This document shows positions 1 through 8,992 of a DNA stretch of 64,000 nucleotides, piece by piece. The notes under the pieces are model-generated. The model searched no databases. It saw nothing but the letters and a program-made list of their open reading frames with translations, and was not told where the DNA came from. The position numbers and the translations under genes are program-made. Within the stretch, counting starts at the first letter, position 1; each line of letters starts with the position of its first letter. Source of the stretch: JBGANR01 sp044222225 (GTDB taxonomy: Bacteria > Actinomycetota > Actinomycetes > Mycobacteriales > Mycobacteriaceae); NCBI GenBank assembly GCA_044222225.1, contig JBGANR010000013.1:62001-126000 (forward strand), written 5' to 3'.

Positions 1-1553
1 CGGTGCTCGTCAAGGCGTCGGCCGGTGGCGGCGGACGCGGCATGCGCGTCGTCACCGACGTCGCCGAACTCGAAGCCCAGGTGGCGGCCGCCTCGCGTGA
101 GGCGGCGAGCGCCTTCGGCGACGGCACCGTGTTCTGTGAGCCGTACATCGAGCGCGGGCATCACATCGAGATGCAGATCATGGCCGACGCGCACGGTGAC
201 GTGTGGACTGTCGGCGAGCGGGAGTGTTCCATCCAGCGTCGGCACCAGAAGGTGGTCGAGGAGGCGCCGTCGCCGCTCGTCGAGCGGCACGGAGACCAAC
301 TGCGGGCGCGGCTGTTCGCCGCGGCTGAGGCGGCGGCGAAGGCGATCGACTACGTCGGCGCCGGCACGGTCGAGTTCCTCGCCGCCGACGACGGCCGGTT
401 CTTCTTCCTCGAGATGAACACCCGGCTGCAGGTCGAGCATCCCGTCACCGAGAACACGGCGGGTGTCGACCTCGTCGAATGGCAGTTGCTCGCTGCTGAG
501 GGGCGCCGGCTGCCGGAGCGGCCGACGCCCCCGGGCGGGCACTCCATCGAGGTGCGGCTCTACGCCGAGGATCCCGCGGCCGGCTGGCAGCCGCAGTCCG
601 GCACGCTGCATCGCGTTCGTCTCGGCGGTGAGCCGTCCGCTTCGCGTCCGGTTCACCGCGCCGAGCTGCCGGGGGAGCCGTTCGCGCCGCTGACGCGTCC
701 CGGCCTGCGCGTCGACGGCGGCGTCGTCGACGGTTCCGAGGTGTCGGTGTTCTACGACCCGATGCTCGCCAAGGTCATCTCGTGGGCGCCCGACCGCGGC
801 CGCGCGGCGGCGATGCTCGCGGGGGCGTTGCAGCGCGCCGTGTTGCACGGCCCGACGACGAACCGCGACCTGCTCGTCCGCACGCTGCGGCATCCGCGCT
901 TCCTCGCCGGCCGGACGGACACGACCTTCCTCGACGAGACCGGGCTCGCCGCCCCGCTGCTCGACGAGCGGGGCCGACGCGAGGCCGCGATCGCGGCGGC
1001 GCTGGCCGCCGCCGCTGCCGCGCACGCCGCGTCGTTGCACGCGCACCTGCCGATCGGCTGGCGCAACATGCCGGCGGCGCCGCGCACCCGGGAGTTCGAC
1101 GACGGTTCGGTCGTCCGCTACCGCTTCGGCCGCCACGGCGTCGAGCTCCCGGACGACGGCGACGTCTCCGTCTCGGTGGCGACGCCGGACGTCGTCGCGC
1201 TCGTCCGCGACGGCGTCACCCGGCGCTACACCGTGGCCCGCTACGGCGCCGACGTCTATGTCGACAGCGCCGACGGCTCGCTCCGGCTGCGCGAGACGCC
1301 CCGGTTCACCGACCCGTCGACGCTCGTCGCCGCCGGCTCGCTCACCGCGCCGATGCCGGGTTCGATCGTCCGGCTCGCCGTGGCCGAAGGCGACACCGTG
1401 GTGGCCGGAACGCCGATCCTCTGGCTGGAGGCGATGAAGATGGAGCACACCGTGGTGGCTCCAGCGGGCGGAATCGTCACGTCGCTGCCGGTCGCGGTGG
1501 GGCAGCAGGTCGGCGTCGGCGACGTGCTCGCCGTCGTCGCCGATACGGACTGA
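1..1553 (+). CDS. Biotin-dependent acyl-CoA carboxylase alpha subunit (5' truncated)
   Basis: Biotin carboxylase plus biotin carboxyl carrier subunit of an acyl-CoA carboxylase. It carboxylates biotin with ATP and bicarbonate and hands the carboxyl group to a partner beta subunit, which is not in the window. The reading frame is open from the first bases, so the N-terminus lies upstream. The visible part (about 516 residues of a usual 650-670) begins at the ATP-grasp glycine-rich loop (KASAGGGGRGM), carries the biotin carboxylase signature EMNTRLQVEHPVTE near residue 138, and ends in a biotinyl domain with the EAMKMEH lysine site near residue 477. With an acyl-CoA dehydrogenase, an enoyl-CoA hydratase and a TetR gene downstream, the set resembles liu (leucine/isovalerate; methylcrotonyl-CoA carboxylase) or atu (geranyl-CoA carboxylase) clusters. 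The substrate cannot be decided from this subunit. Confidence 0.92.
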   Translation, partial: VLVKASAGGGGRGMRVVTDVAELEAQVAAASREAASAFGDGTVFCEPYIERGHHIEMQIMADAHGDVWTVGERECSIQRRHQKVVEEAPSPLVERHGDQLRARLFAAAEAAAKAIDYVGAGTVEFLAADDGRFFFLEMNTRLQVEHPVTENTAGVDLVEWQLLAAEGRRLPERPTPPGGHSIEVRLYAEDPAAGWQPQSGTLHRVRLGGEPSASRPVHRAELPGEPFAPLTRPGLRVDGGVVDGSEVSVFYDPMLAKVISWAPDRGRAAAMLAGALQRAVLHGPTTNRDLLVRTLRHPRFLAGRTDTTFLDETGLAAPLLDERGRREAAIAAALAAAAAAHAASLHAHLPIGWRNMPAAPRTREFDDGSVVRYRFGRHGVELPDDGDVSVSVATPDVVALVRDGVTRRYTVARYGADVYVDSADGSLRLRETPRFTDPSTLVAAGSLTAPMPGSIVRLAVAEGDTVVAGTPILWLEAMKMEHTVVAPAGGIVTSLPVAVGQQVGVGDVLAVVADTD

Positions 1554-1626
1554 CCGGTATCTGTCGCTGTGCGGCCCGACGCGACGCATATCGTCGCCTC
1601 GCCCCGCTCAGCGACAGATACCGGTC
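1552..1626. terminator. Long intergenic hairpin
   Basis: An 18-bp perfect inverted repeat, GACCGGTATCTGTCGCTG at 1552-1569 against 1609-1626, starts inside the stop codon of the carboxylase gene. The loop holds a smaller GCGACG/CGTCGC hairpin. No U-run follows, so it may be a factor-dependent terminator, an mRNA-stabilising element or an attenuator before the acyl-CoA dehydrogenase gene. Confidence 0.6.
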
Positions 1627-1662
1627 GGTAAGTCAGCACGCGAGATCAACGAAGGGCTTTTC

Positions 1663-2826
1663 ATGACCGGATTCATCGAAACCGAGGAGCAGCGCGAGCT
1701 GCGGGCGGCCGTTGCCGCGCTCGCGTCGCGCTACGGCTACACCGACTACGTGCTGCCTCGGGCACGTAAGGGTGAGCCGTTGACCGAGCTGTGGGACGAG
1801 GCCGGCCGTCTCGGTTTCCTCGGCGTCAACCTGCCCGAGGAGTACGGCGGGGGCGGCGCGGGCATCTACGAGCTGGCGCTCGTGCAGGAGGAACTCGCCG
1901 CTCGCGGCGCCGGGCTGCTGCTCGTCGTCGTCTCGCCGGCCATCTGCGGCACGATCATCGCCCGATTCGGCACCGACGCCCAGAAGCAGGACTGGCTGCC
2001 CCGGCTCGCCGACGGCTCGGCCAAGATGGCGTTCGCCATCACCGAGCCCGATGCGGGTTCCAACAGCCACAAGATCACCACCACCGCCGCACGTGAGGGC
2101 GACGGCTGGATTCTCAACGGCCAGAAGGTGTTCATCTCCGGCGTCGATCAGGCCGACGCCGTCCTCGTCGTCGCCCGCACCGAGGATCACAAGACCGGCA
2201 GGCTCAAGCCAGCGCTGTTCATCGTGCCGACGGACGCCGACGGTCTCGTCGCGCAGCGCATGGACATGGACATCATCGAGCCCGACCATCAGTACACGTT
2301 GTTCTTCGACGACCTCCGGCTGCCCACCGGCGCACTTGTCGGCTCCGAGGACGCCGCGCTCATGCAGCTGTTCGCCGGGCTCAACCCGGAGCGCATCATC
2401 GGTGCCGCGATGGCCGTCGGCATGGGCCGCTACGCGCTCGACCGCGCCGTCGCCTACGCCAAGCAGCGGCAGGTGTTCAAGACCCCGATCGGCGCCCACC
2501 AGGGCATCGCACATCCGCTGGCGCGGCTCAAGATCGAGCTCGAGCTGGCCAAGCTCATGCTGCAGAAGGCCGCGGCCCTCTACGACGCGGGCGACGACAT
2601 GGGCGCCGCCGAGGCGGCCAACATGGCGAAGTACGCGGCGGCCGAGGCGAGCATCGCCGCGCTCGACCAGGCCGTCCAGACGCACGGCGGCTCCGGGCTG
2701 ACGGCCGAGACCGGCCTGGCCGCGATGCTCGGTGCGGCCCGGATCAGCCGGGTCGCCCCGGTGAGCCGCGAGATGATCTTCAACTTCGTCTCCCAGCACA
2801 CCCTCGGCCTGCCGAGGTCGTACTGA
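1663..2826 (+). CDS. Acyl-CoA dehydrogenase
   Basis: FAD-dependent acyl-CoA dehydrogenase of 387 residues, the usual length for the family. It introduces a 2,3 double bond into an acyl-CoA and passes electrons to ETF. Visible features are the N-terminal helical domain, the central beta-domain signature AFAITEPDAGSNSHKI near residues 126-141, and the C-terminal helical domain with QVFKTPIGAHQGIAHPLA and the QTHGGSGLTAE segment. The ATG at 1663 has a GAAGGG Shine-Dalgarno about 10 bases upstream. The hydratase ATG follows one base after this stop codon, so the two are co-transcribed. An isovaleryl- or citronellyl-CoA dehydrogenase role would fit the carboxylase neighbour, but sequence alone does not fix the acyl chain. 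Confidence 0.9.
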   Translation: MTGFIETEEQRELRAAVAALASRYGYTDYVLPRARKGEPLTELWDEAGRLGFLGVNLPEEYGGGGAGIYELALVQEELAARGAGLLLVVVSPAICGTIIARFGTDAQKQDWLPRLADGSAKMAFAITEPDAGSNSHKITTTAAREGDGWILNGQKVFISGVDQADAVLVVARTEDHKTGRLKPALFIVPTDADGLVAQRMDMDIIEPDHQYTLFFDDLRLPTGALVGSEDAALMQLFAGLNPERIIGAAMAVGMGRYALDRAVAYAKQRQVFKTPIGAHQGIAHPLARLKIELELAKLMLQKAAALYDAGDDMGAAEAANMAKYAAAEASIAALDQAVQTHGGSGLTAETGLAAMLGAARISRVAPVSREMIFNFVSQHTLGLPRSY

Positions 2827-2827
2827 C

Positions 2828-3607
2828 ATGGAACCGGTGGAATCGCTGCTTGTCCGCCGGTCCGACGAGCGCGGCGTCGCGACGCTGACGCTCGACTCGC
2901 CGCACAACCGCAACGCGCTCTCGACGGCCCTGGTCGGGCAGTTGCTCGGGCATCTGCGGGACATCGCTGACGACCCCGCGGCCCGGGTCGTCGTGCTCAC
3001 CCACACCGGCACCACCTTCTGCGCCGGCGCCGATCTCAGGGAGGCGTCGGAGCTGAGCCCGGAGAACCGCTCCCGGCAGGCCGTCGACCTGATGCGCGCG
3101 ATCGTCGAGCTGCCCAAGCCCGTCGTCGCGCGCGTCGACGGCAACGTCCGGGCGGGCGGCTTCGGCCTCGTCGGGGCCTGCGACATCGCGCTCGGCAGCA
3201 CGCGGGCGTCGTTCGCGCTGAGCGAGGTGCGGCTCGGCGTCGCCGCGGCGATCGTCTCGCTGACGGTGCTGCCGCGGCTCACCTCACGCGCCGCGTCCCG
3301 GTATCTGCTGACGGGGGAGCGGTTCGACGCCGTCGCCGCGGCCGAGGCCGGTCTGCTCACCGAGGCGGCCGAGGACGTCGACGCCCTGCTCACGCGGTAT
3401 GTCGAGGAGCTGCGGCTCGGCTCCCCGCAGGGGCTGGCCGCGAGCAAGGCCCTGACGACGCGCGCGCTCCTGGCCTCCTTCGACGCCGACGCCGAGCGGC
3501 TCGCCGCGCAGTCGGCGGCGCTGTTCGCCTCGGCCGAGGCCCGCGAGGGGATGACGGCCTTCTTCCAGCGCCGCCCGCCGGCGTGGGTCGCCGCCGACGG
3601 CACCTGA
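2828..3607 (+). CDS. Enoyl-CoA hydratase/isomerase family protein
   Basis: Crotonase-superfamily protein of 259 residues that hydrates an enoyl-CoA, by context possibly a 3-methylglutaconyl-CoA type intermediate. The oxyanion-hole segment TTFCAGADLREASE lies around residues 61-74, and the second glycine-rich segment, RVDGNVRAGGFGLVGACDIAL, around residues 99-119. This is the canonical fold order. The gene starts one base after the dehydrogenase stop and its own stop overlaps the TetR start (TGATG), so it is the third gene of a four-gene operon. The exact substrate is inference from neighbours. Confidence 0.88.
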   Translation: MEPVESLLVRRSDERGVATLTLDSPHNRNALSTALVGQLLGHLRDIADDPAARVVVLTHTGTTFCAGADLREASELSPENRSRQAVDLMRAIVELPKPVVARVDGNVRAGGFGLVGACDIALGSTRASFALSEVRLGVAAAIVSLTVLPRLTSRAASRYLLTGERFDAVAAAEAGLLTEAAEDVDALLTRYVEELRLGSPQGLAASKALTTRALLASFDADAERLAAQSAALFASAEAREGMTAFFQRRPPAWVAADGT

Positions 3608-4188
3608 TGGAGCGGGAGCCGCGCCAGGATCGCAGCCGTGCCACGCGCGCCCGGCTGCTCGACGCCACCATCGCCCTGCTCGCGCGCGACGGCTGGGGTG
3701 CGTTCAGCGTCGGGGCGGTCGCCGAGCGCGCCGGCGTCTCGCGCGGCGCCGCACAGCATCATTTCCCGACGCGCGAGGACCTCCTCTTCGCGGCGCTGGA
3801 GAGCGTCTTCGACCGGTTGACCGACGCCGCCCGCGATCCGGACCAGGTGGTACCCGACGGCCCCGATCGCACGCGCCGGGCGCTGGCGGCGATCGTCGGC
3901 CTCTATCTGGGGCCGACGTTCGCCGCGTCGCTGCAGGTGTGGACGGCCGCCGCGGCCGATCCCGCGCTGCGCGAGCGCCTGGTCCCGCTGGAACGCCGCT
4001 TCGGACGCGCCGCGTACGAGACGGCGCTGCGGCTGCTGCGCGTCGACCCGGCCGATCGGGACGCGCGCCGGCTCGTCCAGGCGACGCTCGACTTCGCGCG
4101 CGGCCTCGGGCTCGCCGACACCCTCTCGGACGATTCGCAGCGCCGTGAGCGCATGATCGACGTCTGGGCGGCGCAGCTCGAGCTTTGA
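3607..4188 (+). CDS. TetR-family transcriptional regulator
   Basis: TetR/AcrR-type repressor of 193 residues. The N-terminal helix-turn-helix is clear: RSRATRARLLDATIALLARDGWGAFSVGAVAERAGVSRGAAQHHFPTREDLL, shown here as contiguous landmarks RLLDATIALL, VAERAGVSRGAAQHHF and TREDLL. An alpha-helical ligand domain follows. The ATG at 3607 is preferred over an in-frame start at 3583 because it overlaps the hydratase stop codon. As the last gene of the acyl-CoA operon it probably autoregulates it in response to an acyl-CoA. The stop codon (4186-4188) sits inside the -35 hexamer of the rpsL promoter. Confidence 0.88.
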   Translation: MEREPRQDRSRATRARLLDATIALLARDGWGAFSVGAVAERAGVSRGAAQHHFPTREDLLFAALESVFDRLTDAARDPDQVVPDGPDRTRRALAAIVGLYLGPTFAASLQVWTAAAADPALRERLVPLERRFGRAAYETALRLLRVDPADRDARRLVQATLDFARGLGLADTLSDDSQRRERMIDVWAAQLEL

Positions 4189-4213
4189 CCCGTCCATCGA
4201 GCTCGCGTACAGT
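4185..4213 (+). promoter_or_regulatory. Probable sigma-70-type promoter of the str operon
   Basis: TTGACC at 4185-4190, a 17-base spacer, and TACAGT at 4208-4213. Both hexamers are close to the primary-sigma consensus. The -35 overlaps the tetR stop codon. A start of transcription near 4220 would give a leader of about 250 nt before rpsL, which is GC-rich and has no open frame I would call a gene. Confidence 0.7.
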
Positions 4214-4467
4214 GGATGACCGTGCCTTGCGACAGCAGGGCACCTCCGCGTGCCGTCGAGCGGACATCCTGTCCATCGACGGACTCTTGCCTTCCGTAAC
4301 CGGTGCGACACGCCCGACAGCGGGGGAGCGAGCGAAGCGCTGACCAGCGGGTTTCCGCCGGTGGGGTGGATCGCGGAGGTCATCGGGTCTCCTCGGAGAT
4401 CCGGGGCCTGCCCGGAGCAGAAACCGCGACGACGAACAGCACTGCCGACAAAAGGACACGAAACCTA

Positions 4468-4842
4468 GTGCCAACCATCAATCAGTTGGTCCGCAAGGGC
4501 CGCCACGACAAGCCGTCGAAGACGAAGACGGCCGCCCTCAAGGGCAGCCCGCAGCGTCGCGGCGTCTGCACGCGCGTCTACACGACCACCCCGAAGAAGC
4601 CGAACTCGGCGCTCCGGAAGGTCGCTCGTGTGCGTCTGACCAGCCAGGTCGAGGTCACCGCCTACATCCCCGGTGAGGGCCACAACCTGCAGGAGCACTC
4701 GATGGTGCTCGTGCGCGGCGGTCGTGTGAAGGACCTCCCGGGTGTGCGCTACAAGGTCATCCGCGGCTCGCTCGACACCCAGGGTGTCAAGAACCGCAAG
4801 CAGGCCCGCAGCCGCTACGGCGCCAAGAAGGAGAAGAGCTGA
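4468..4842 (+). CDS. rpsL: 30S ribosomal protein S12
   Basis: Ribosomal protein S12, 124 residues, the standard actinobacterial length, at the decoding centre of the small subunit. It starts at GTG (MPTINQLVRKGR) behind an AAAGGA Shine-Dalgarno at about 4451-4456; longer upstream frames are not supported. The signature TTTPKKPNSALRKVARV is present. The streptomycin-resistance positions carry wild-type lysines, K43 in TPKKPNS and K88 in GGRVKDLPG, so no resistance allele is seen. The stop overlaps the rpsG start by one base. Confidence 0.98.
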   Translation: MPTINQLVRKGRHDKPSKTKTAALKGSPQRRGVCTRVYTTTPKKPNSALRKVARVRLTSQVEVTAYIPGEGHNLQEHSMVLVRGGRVKDLPGVRYKVIRGSLDTQGVKNRKQARSRYGAKKEKS

Positions 4843-5312
4843 TGCCTCGTAAAGGTCCCGCCCCCAAGCGTCTCCTCGTCGCCGATCCGGTCTACGGTTC
4901 GCCGGTCGTGACGCAGCTCGTCAACAAGATCCTCCTGGACGGCAAGAAGACGACCGCCGAGCGCATCGTCTACGGCGCCCTCGAGCAGGCGCGTGAGAAG
5001 ACCGGCACCGATCCGGTCGTCACGCTCAAGCGCGCGCTGGACAACGTCCGCCCGTCGCTCGAGGTCAAGAGCCGCCGCGTCGGCGGTGCCACGTACCAGG
5101 TGCCGATCGAGGTCAAGCCCGGCCGGGCGAACACGCTCGCGCTGCGCTGGCTCGTCACCTTCTCGCGGCAGCGTCGTGAGAAGACCATGGTCGAGCGGCT
5201 CGCCAACGAACTGCTGGACGCGTCGAACGGCCTCGGTGCCGCGGTGAAGCGTCGCGAGGACACCCACAAGATGGCCGAGGCGAACCGCGCCTTCGCCCAC
5301 TACCGCTGGTGA
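4842..5312 (+). CDS. rpsG: 30S ribosomal protein S7
   Basis: Ribosomal protein S7, 156 residues, the primary 16S rRNA-binding protein that nucleates the 30S head. It begins MPRKGPAPKRLL and ends MAEANRAFAHYRW, both typical of actinobacterial S7. The ATG shares its first base with the rpsL stop (TGATG), so the two are translationally coupled. Second gene of the conserved str operon. Confidence 0.98.
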   Translation: MPRKGPAPKRLLVADPVYGSPVVTQLVNKILLDGKKTTAERIVYGALEQAREKTGTDPVVTLKRALDNVRPSLEVKSRRVGGATYQVPIEVKPGRANTLALRWLVTFSRQRREKTMVERLANELLDASNGLGAAVKRREDTHKMAEANRAFAHYRW

Positions 5313-5392
5313 TCGACGCGCGCCGGGGCCCGACGGGCCTCGGCGCCGCGTCTCGCCTACGTGTATCGACCTGAAGGAAGCAGGCACATTAC

Positions 5393-7507
5393 GTGGCACA
5401 GGAAGTGCTGACCGACCTCAACAAGGTCCGCAACATCGGCATCATGGCGCACATCGATGCCGGCAAGACCACCGCGACCGAGCGCATCCTCTTCTACACC
5501 GGCCGCAACTACAAGATCGGTGAGACCCACGACGGTGCGTCGACCACCGACTGGATGGAGCAGGAGAAGGAACGCGGCATCACGATCACCTCTGCCGCGG
5601 TGACCTGCTTCTGGAACAACCACCAGATCAACATCATCGACACGCCCGGGCACGTCGACTTCACGGTCGAGGTCGAGCGGTCGCTGCGCGTCCTCGACGG
5701 CGCGGTCGCCGTCTTCGACGGCAAGGAAGGCGTCGAGCCGCAGTCCGAGCAGGTCTGGCGGCAGGCGGAGAAGTACGACGTCCCGCGCATCTGCTTCGTC
5801 AACAAGATGGACAAGCTGGGCGCCGACTTCTACTTCACCGTGCGGACGATCAAGGACCGTCTCGGTGCGAAGCCGCTCGTCCTGCAGCTGCCGATCGGCT
5901 CTGAGGACGATTTCGTCGGTGTCGTCGACCTCGTCGAGATGCGGGCGCTGGTGTGGCCGGGCGACGCCAAGGGCGACGTCACCATGGGTGCCAAGTACGA
6001 GGTGACCGAGATCCCCGCCGATCTCGCCGATCTCGCCGAGGAGTACCGCGAGGCGCTTCTGGAGACTGTCGCCGAGTCCGACGACGAGCTCATGGAGAAG
6101 TACTTCGGCGGCGAGGAGCTGACGGTCGCCGAGATCAAGGGCGCCGTTCGCAAGCTCACGGTCGCCCGTGAGCTGTACCCGGTGCTGTGTGGCTCGGCGT
6201 TCAAGAACCGTGGCGTGCAGCCCATGCTCGACGCCGTCATCGACTACCTGCCGTCGCCGCTGGACATCCCGGACGTCGCCGGGCACGCCGTCGGCAACGA
6301 GGACGAGCCGGCCTCGCGTAAGGCGAGCCGCGACGAGCCGTTCTCGGCTCTCGCGTTCAAGGTCGCCTCGCATCCGTTCTTCGGCAAGCTGACCTTCGTC
6401 CGCGTCTACTCCGGCCGCATCAGCGCCGGCACAGGCGTCGTCAATGCGACGAAGGGCAAGAAGGAGCGCATCGGCAAGCTCTTCCAGATGCATGCCAACA
6501 AGGAGAACCCGGTCGACGAGGCGACGGCGGGCCACATCTACGCGATGATCGGCCTCAAGGACACCACGACCGGCGACACCCTGTGCGATCCGGCGAACCC
6601 GATCGTCCTCGAGTCGATGACGTTCCCGGATCCGGTCATCCAGGTCTCCATCGAGCCGAAGACGAAGTCGGACCAGGAGAAGCTCTCCACGGCCATCCAG
6701 AAGCTCGCCGAGGAGGACCCCACGTTCTCCGTCGAGCAGGATGCGGAGACCGGCCAGACCGTCATCGGCGGCATGGGCGAGCTGCACCTCGACATCCTCG
6801 TCGATCGCATGAAGCGCGAGTTCAAGGTCGAGGCGAACGTCGGCAAGCCGCAGGTGGCCTACCGTGAGACGATCCGCAACGTCGTCGAGAAGCACGAGTT
6901 CACCCACAAGAAGCAGACGGGTGGCTCGGGCCAGTACGCGCGCGTCATCATCAAGCTGTCGCCCTTCGTGGGCGAGGACGGCGCGTCGTACGAGTTCGAG
7001 AACGCCGTGTCCGGCGGCCGCGTCCCCCGGGAGTACATCCCGTCGGTGGACGCCGGTGCGCAGGACGCCATGCAGTACGGCGTGCTCGCCGGCTACCCGC
7101 TGGTGAACCTCAAGGTCACCCTCCTCGACGGCGCGTACCACGACGTCGACTCGTCGGAGATGGCCTTCAAGATCGCGGGCAGCCAGGCCCTCAAGGAGGC
7201 CGCCCGCAAGGCCAATCCGGTCATCCTCGAGCCGATCATGGCCGTCGAGGTGACCACGCCCGAGGAGTACATGGGCGATGTGATCGGCGATCTGAACTCC
7301 CGCCGTGGCCAGATCCAGGCCATGGAGGAACGCGGCGGAGCCCGTGTCGTCAAGGCACAGGTCCCGCTGTCGGAGATGTTCGGCTACATCGGCGACCTGC
7401 GGTCGAAGACTCAGGGCCGGGCAAACTTCTCCATGGTCTTCGATTCGTACGCCGAGGTTCCGGCGAACGTCTCGAAGGAGATCATCGCGAAGGCCACGGG
7501 CGAATAG
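5393..7507 (+). CDS. fusA: Elongation factor G
   Basis: Translation elongation factor G, 704 residues, the GTPase that drives ribosomal translocation. GTG start (MAQEVLTDLNKVRNIG) with a GAAGGAAG Shine-Dalgarno just upstream. G-domain motifs are intact: AHIDAGKTT (G1, about residues 20-28), DTPGHVDF (G3) and NKMDKLGA (G4). Domains II-V follow, with the domain IV region GGSGQYARV and RVPREYIPS. Third gene of the str operon, 80 bases after rpsG. Confidence 0.98.
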   Translation: MAQEVLTDLNKVRNIGIMAHIDAGKTTATERILFYTGRNYKIGETHDGASTTDWMEQEKERGITITSAAVTCFWNNHQINIIDTPGHVDFTVEVERSLRVLDGAVAVFDGKEGVEPQSEQVWRQAEKYDVPRICFVNKMDKLGADFYFTVRTIKDRLGAKPLVLQLPIGSEDDFVGVVDLVEMRALVWPGDAKGDVTMGAKYEVTEIPADLADLAEEYREALLETVAESDDELMEKYFGGEELTVAEIKGAVRKLTVARELYPVLCGSAFKNRGVQPMLDAVIDYLPSPLDIPDVAGHAVGNEDEPASRKASRDEPFSALAFKVASHPFFGKLTFVRVYSGRISAGTGVVNATKGKKERIGKLFQMHANKENPVDEATAGHIYAMIGLKDTTTGDTLCDPANPIVLESMTFPDPVIQVSIEPKTKSDQEKLSTAIQKLAEEDPTFSVEQDAETGQTVIGGMGELHLDILVDRMKREFKVEANVGKPQVAYRETIRNVVEKHEFTHKKQTGGSGQYARVIIKLSPFVGEDGASYEFENAVSGGRVPREYIPSVDAGAQDAMQYGVLAGYPLVNLKVTLLDGAYHDVDSSEMAFKIAGSQALKEAARKANPVILEPIMAVEVTTPEEYMGDVIGDLNSRRGQIQAMEERGGARVVKAQVPLSEMFGYIGDLRSKTQGRANFSMVFDSYAEVPANVSKEIIAKATGE

Positions 7508-7523
7508 CTCGTGCCTCGCGGCT

Positions 7524-7575
7524 GATACCCGGCGCCCGGGGAACTCCATTGAGTTCCCCGGGTCGAGCGGGTATC
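7524..7575. terminator. Extended hairpin between fusA and tuf
   Basis: A perfect 12-bp stem, CCCGGGGAACTC at 7535-7546 with 7551-7562 and a four-base CATT loop, is flanked by a second perfect stem, GATACCCG at 7524-7531 with CGGGTATC at 7568-7575. There is no U-run. It could attenuate or process the transcript between fusA and tuf, which are expressed at different levels in many bacteria. Confidence 0.6.
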
Positions 7576-7661
7576 TTGGCGCCTCGGCGTCGAACAACGA
7601 AGTGAAACACCATCCCTGCCCGGGAGAATCCCGGCGGGCAACAGTCCAGGAGGACAAAAAA

Positions 7662-8855
7662 GTGGCGAAGGCGAAGTTCCAGCGGACCAAGCCGCACGTG
7701 AACATCGGCACCATCGGTCACGTCGACCACGGCAAGACCACGCTGACCGCGGCCATCACCAAGGTGCTGCACGACAAGTACCCGACGCTCAACAAGAGCT
7801 TCGCGTTCGACCAGATCGACAAGGCTCCCGAAGAGAAGCAGCGCGGCATCACGATCAACATCTCGCACGTCGAGTACGAGACCGAGAAGCGCCACTACGC
7901 GCACGTCGATGCCCCGGGTCACGCCGACTACATCAAGAACATGATCACCGGTGCCGCTCAGATGGACGGTGCGATTCTTGTCGTCGCCGCCACCGACGGC
8001 CCGATGCCGCAGACGCGTGAGCACGTGCTGCTCGCCCGCCAGGTCGGCGTGCCGTACATCCTCGTCGCGCTGAACAAGGCCGACATGGTCGACGACGAGG
8101 AGATCCTCGAGCTCGTCGAGATGGAGGTCCGCGAGCTGCTGGAGAGCCAGGAGTTCGACGGCGAGAACGCGCCGGTCGTCCAGGTCTCGGCGCTCAAGGC
8201 GCTCGAGGGCGATCCGGAGTGGACCAAGACGGTCGAGGCGCTCATGGACGCCGTCGACGCGTCGGTTCCGGACCCGGTCCGTGAGACCGACCGGCCGTTC
8301 CTCATGCCCGTCGAGGACGTCTTCACGATCACCGGTCGTGGCACGGTCGTCACCGGCCGCGTCGAGCGGGGCTCGATCAACGTCAACGCCGAGGTCGAGA
8401 TCGTCGGCATCCGCGAGAAGGCCCAGAAGACCACGGTCACGGGCATCGAGATGTTCCACAAGCTGCTCGATTCGGCGCAGGCGGGCGACAACGCCGGCCT
8501 CCTGCTCCGTGGCCTCAAGCGTGAGGACGTCGAGCGCGGCCAGGTCATCATCAAGCCGGGCACGACCACCCCGCACACCGAGTTCGAGGGCCAGGCGTAC
8601 ATCCTGTCCAAGGACGAGGGCGGCCGTCACACGCCGTTCTTCAACAACTACCGTCCGCAGTTCTACTTCCGGACCACGGACGTCACCGGCGTCGTCACGC
8701 TGCCCGAGGGCACCGAGATGGTCATGCCGGGCGACAACACCAAGATGAGCGTCAAGCTCATCCAGCCGGTCGCCATGGACGAGGGCCTGCGCTTCGCGAT
8801 CCGCGAGGGCGGCCGTACGGTCGGTGCCGGTCGCGTCATCGAGATCATCAAGTGA
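7662..8855 (+). CDS. tuf: Elongation factor Tu
   Basis: Elongation factor Tu, 397 residues, delivering aminoacyl-tRNA to the ribosome. The GTG at 7662 (MAKAKFQRTKPHVNIGTIG) follows a strong AGGAGG Shine-Dalgarno; the open frame extends upstream but those codons are not EF-Tu. Motifs: GHVDHGKTT (G1), DAPGHADY (G3), NKADMVDD (G4), and the C-terminal end AGRVIEIIK. Last gene of the str operon, followed by two hairpins. Confidence 0.98.
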   Translation: MAKAKFQRTKPHVNIGTIGHVDHGKTTLTAAITKVLHDKYPTLNKSFAFDQIDKAPEEKQRGITINISHVEYETEKRHYAHVDAPGHADYIKNMITGAAQMDGAILVVAATDGPMPQTREHVLLARQVGVPYILVALNKADMVDDEEILELVEMEVRELLESQEFDGENAPVVQVSALKALEGDPEWTKTVEALMDAVDASVPDPVRETDRPFLMPVEDVFTITGRGTVVTGRVERGSINVNAEVEIVGIREKAQKTTVTGIEMFHKLLDSAQAGDNAGLLLRGLKREDVERGQVIIKPGTTTPHTEFEGQAYILSKDEGGRHTPFFNNYRPQFYFRTTDVTGVVTLPEGTEMVMPGDNTKMSVKLIQPVAMDEGLRFAIREGGRTVGAGRVIEIIK

Positions 8856-8859
8856 CGTC

Positions 8860-8942
8860 TCCCGGGCCCAGGCCCGGGACGCCGCGTCGATGATCTGACG
8901 TTCGGTATTCAAACGCCCGGTCCCGTCAGGGGCCGGGCGTTT
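8860..8942 (+). terminator. Tandem terminator hairpins of the str operon
   Basis: The first stem is TCCCGGGCC at 8860-8868 with 8871-8879, five bases after the tuf stop. The second is a 10-bp stem, AAACGCCCGG at 8911-8920 with CCGGGCGTTT at 8933-8942, ending in T-rich sequence. The second looks like a classic intrinsic terminator that works in both directions. Confidence 0.8.
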
Positions 8943-8992
8943 GTCGTCGGCTGGTAGAACGGCCTGGTTCACGATCCACACAGGAGGCGCCC

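Noticed and set aside
4468..4842. Possible streptomycin-resistance allele in rpsL
   Set aside because: K43 and K88 are both wild type.
7305..7661. N-terminal extension of EF-Tu in an open upstream frame
   Set aside because: It overlaps fusA and an intergenic hairpin and has no EF-Tu homology. The GTG at 7662 has a perfect Shine-Dalgarno and the canonical N-terminus.
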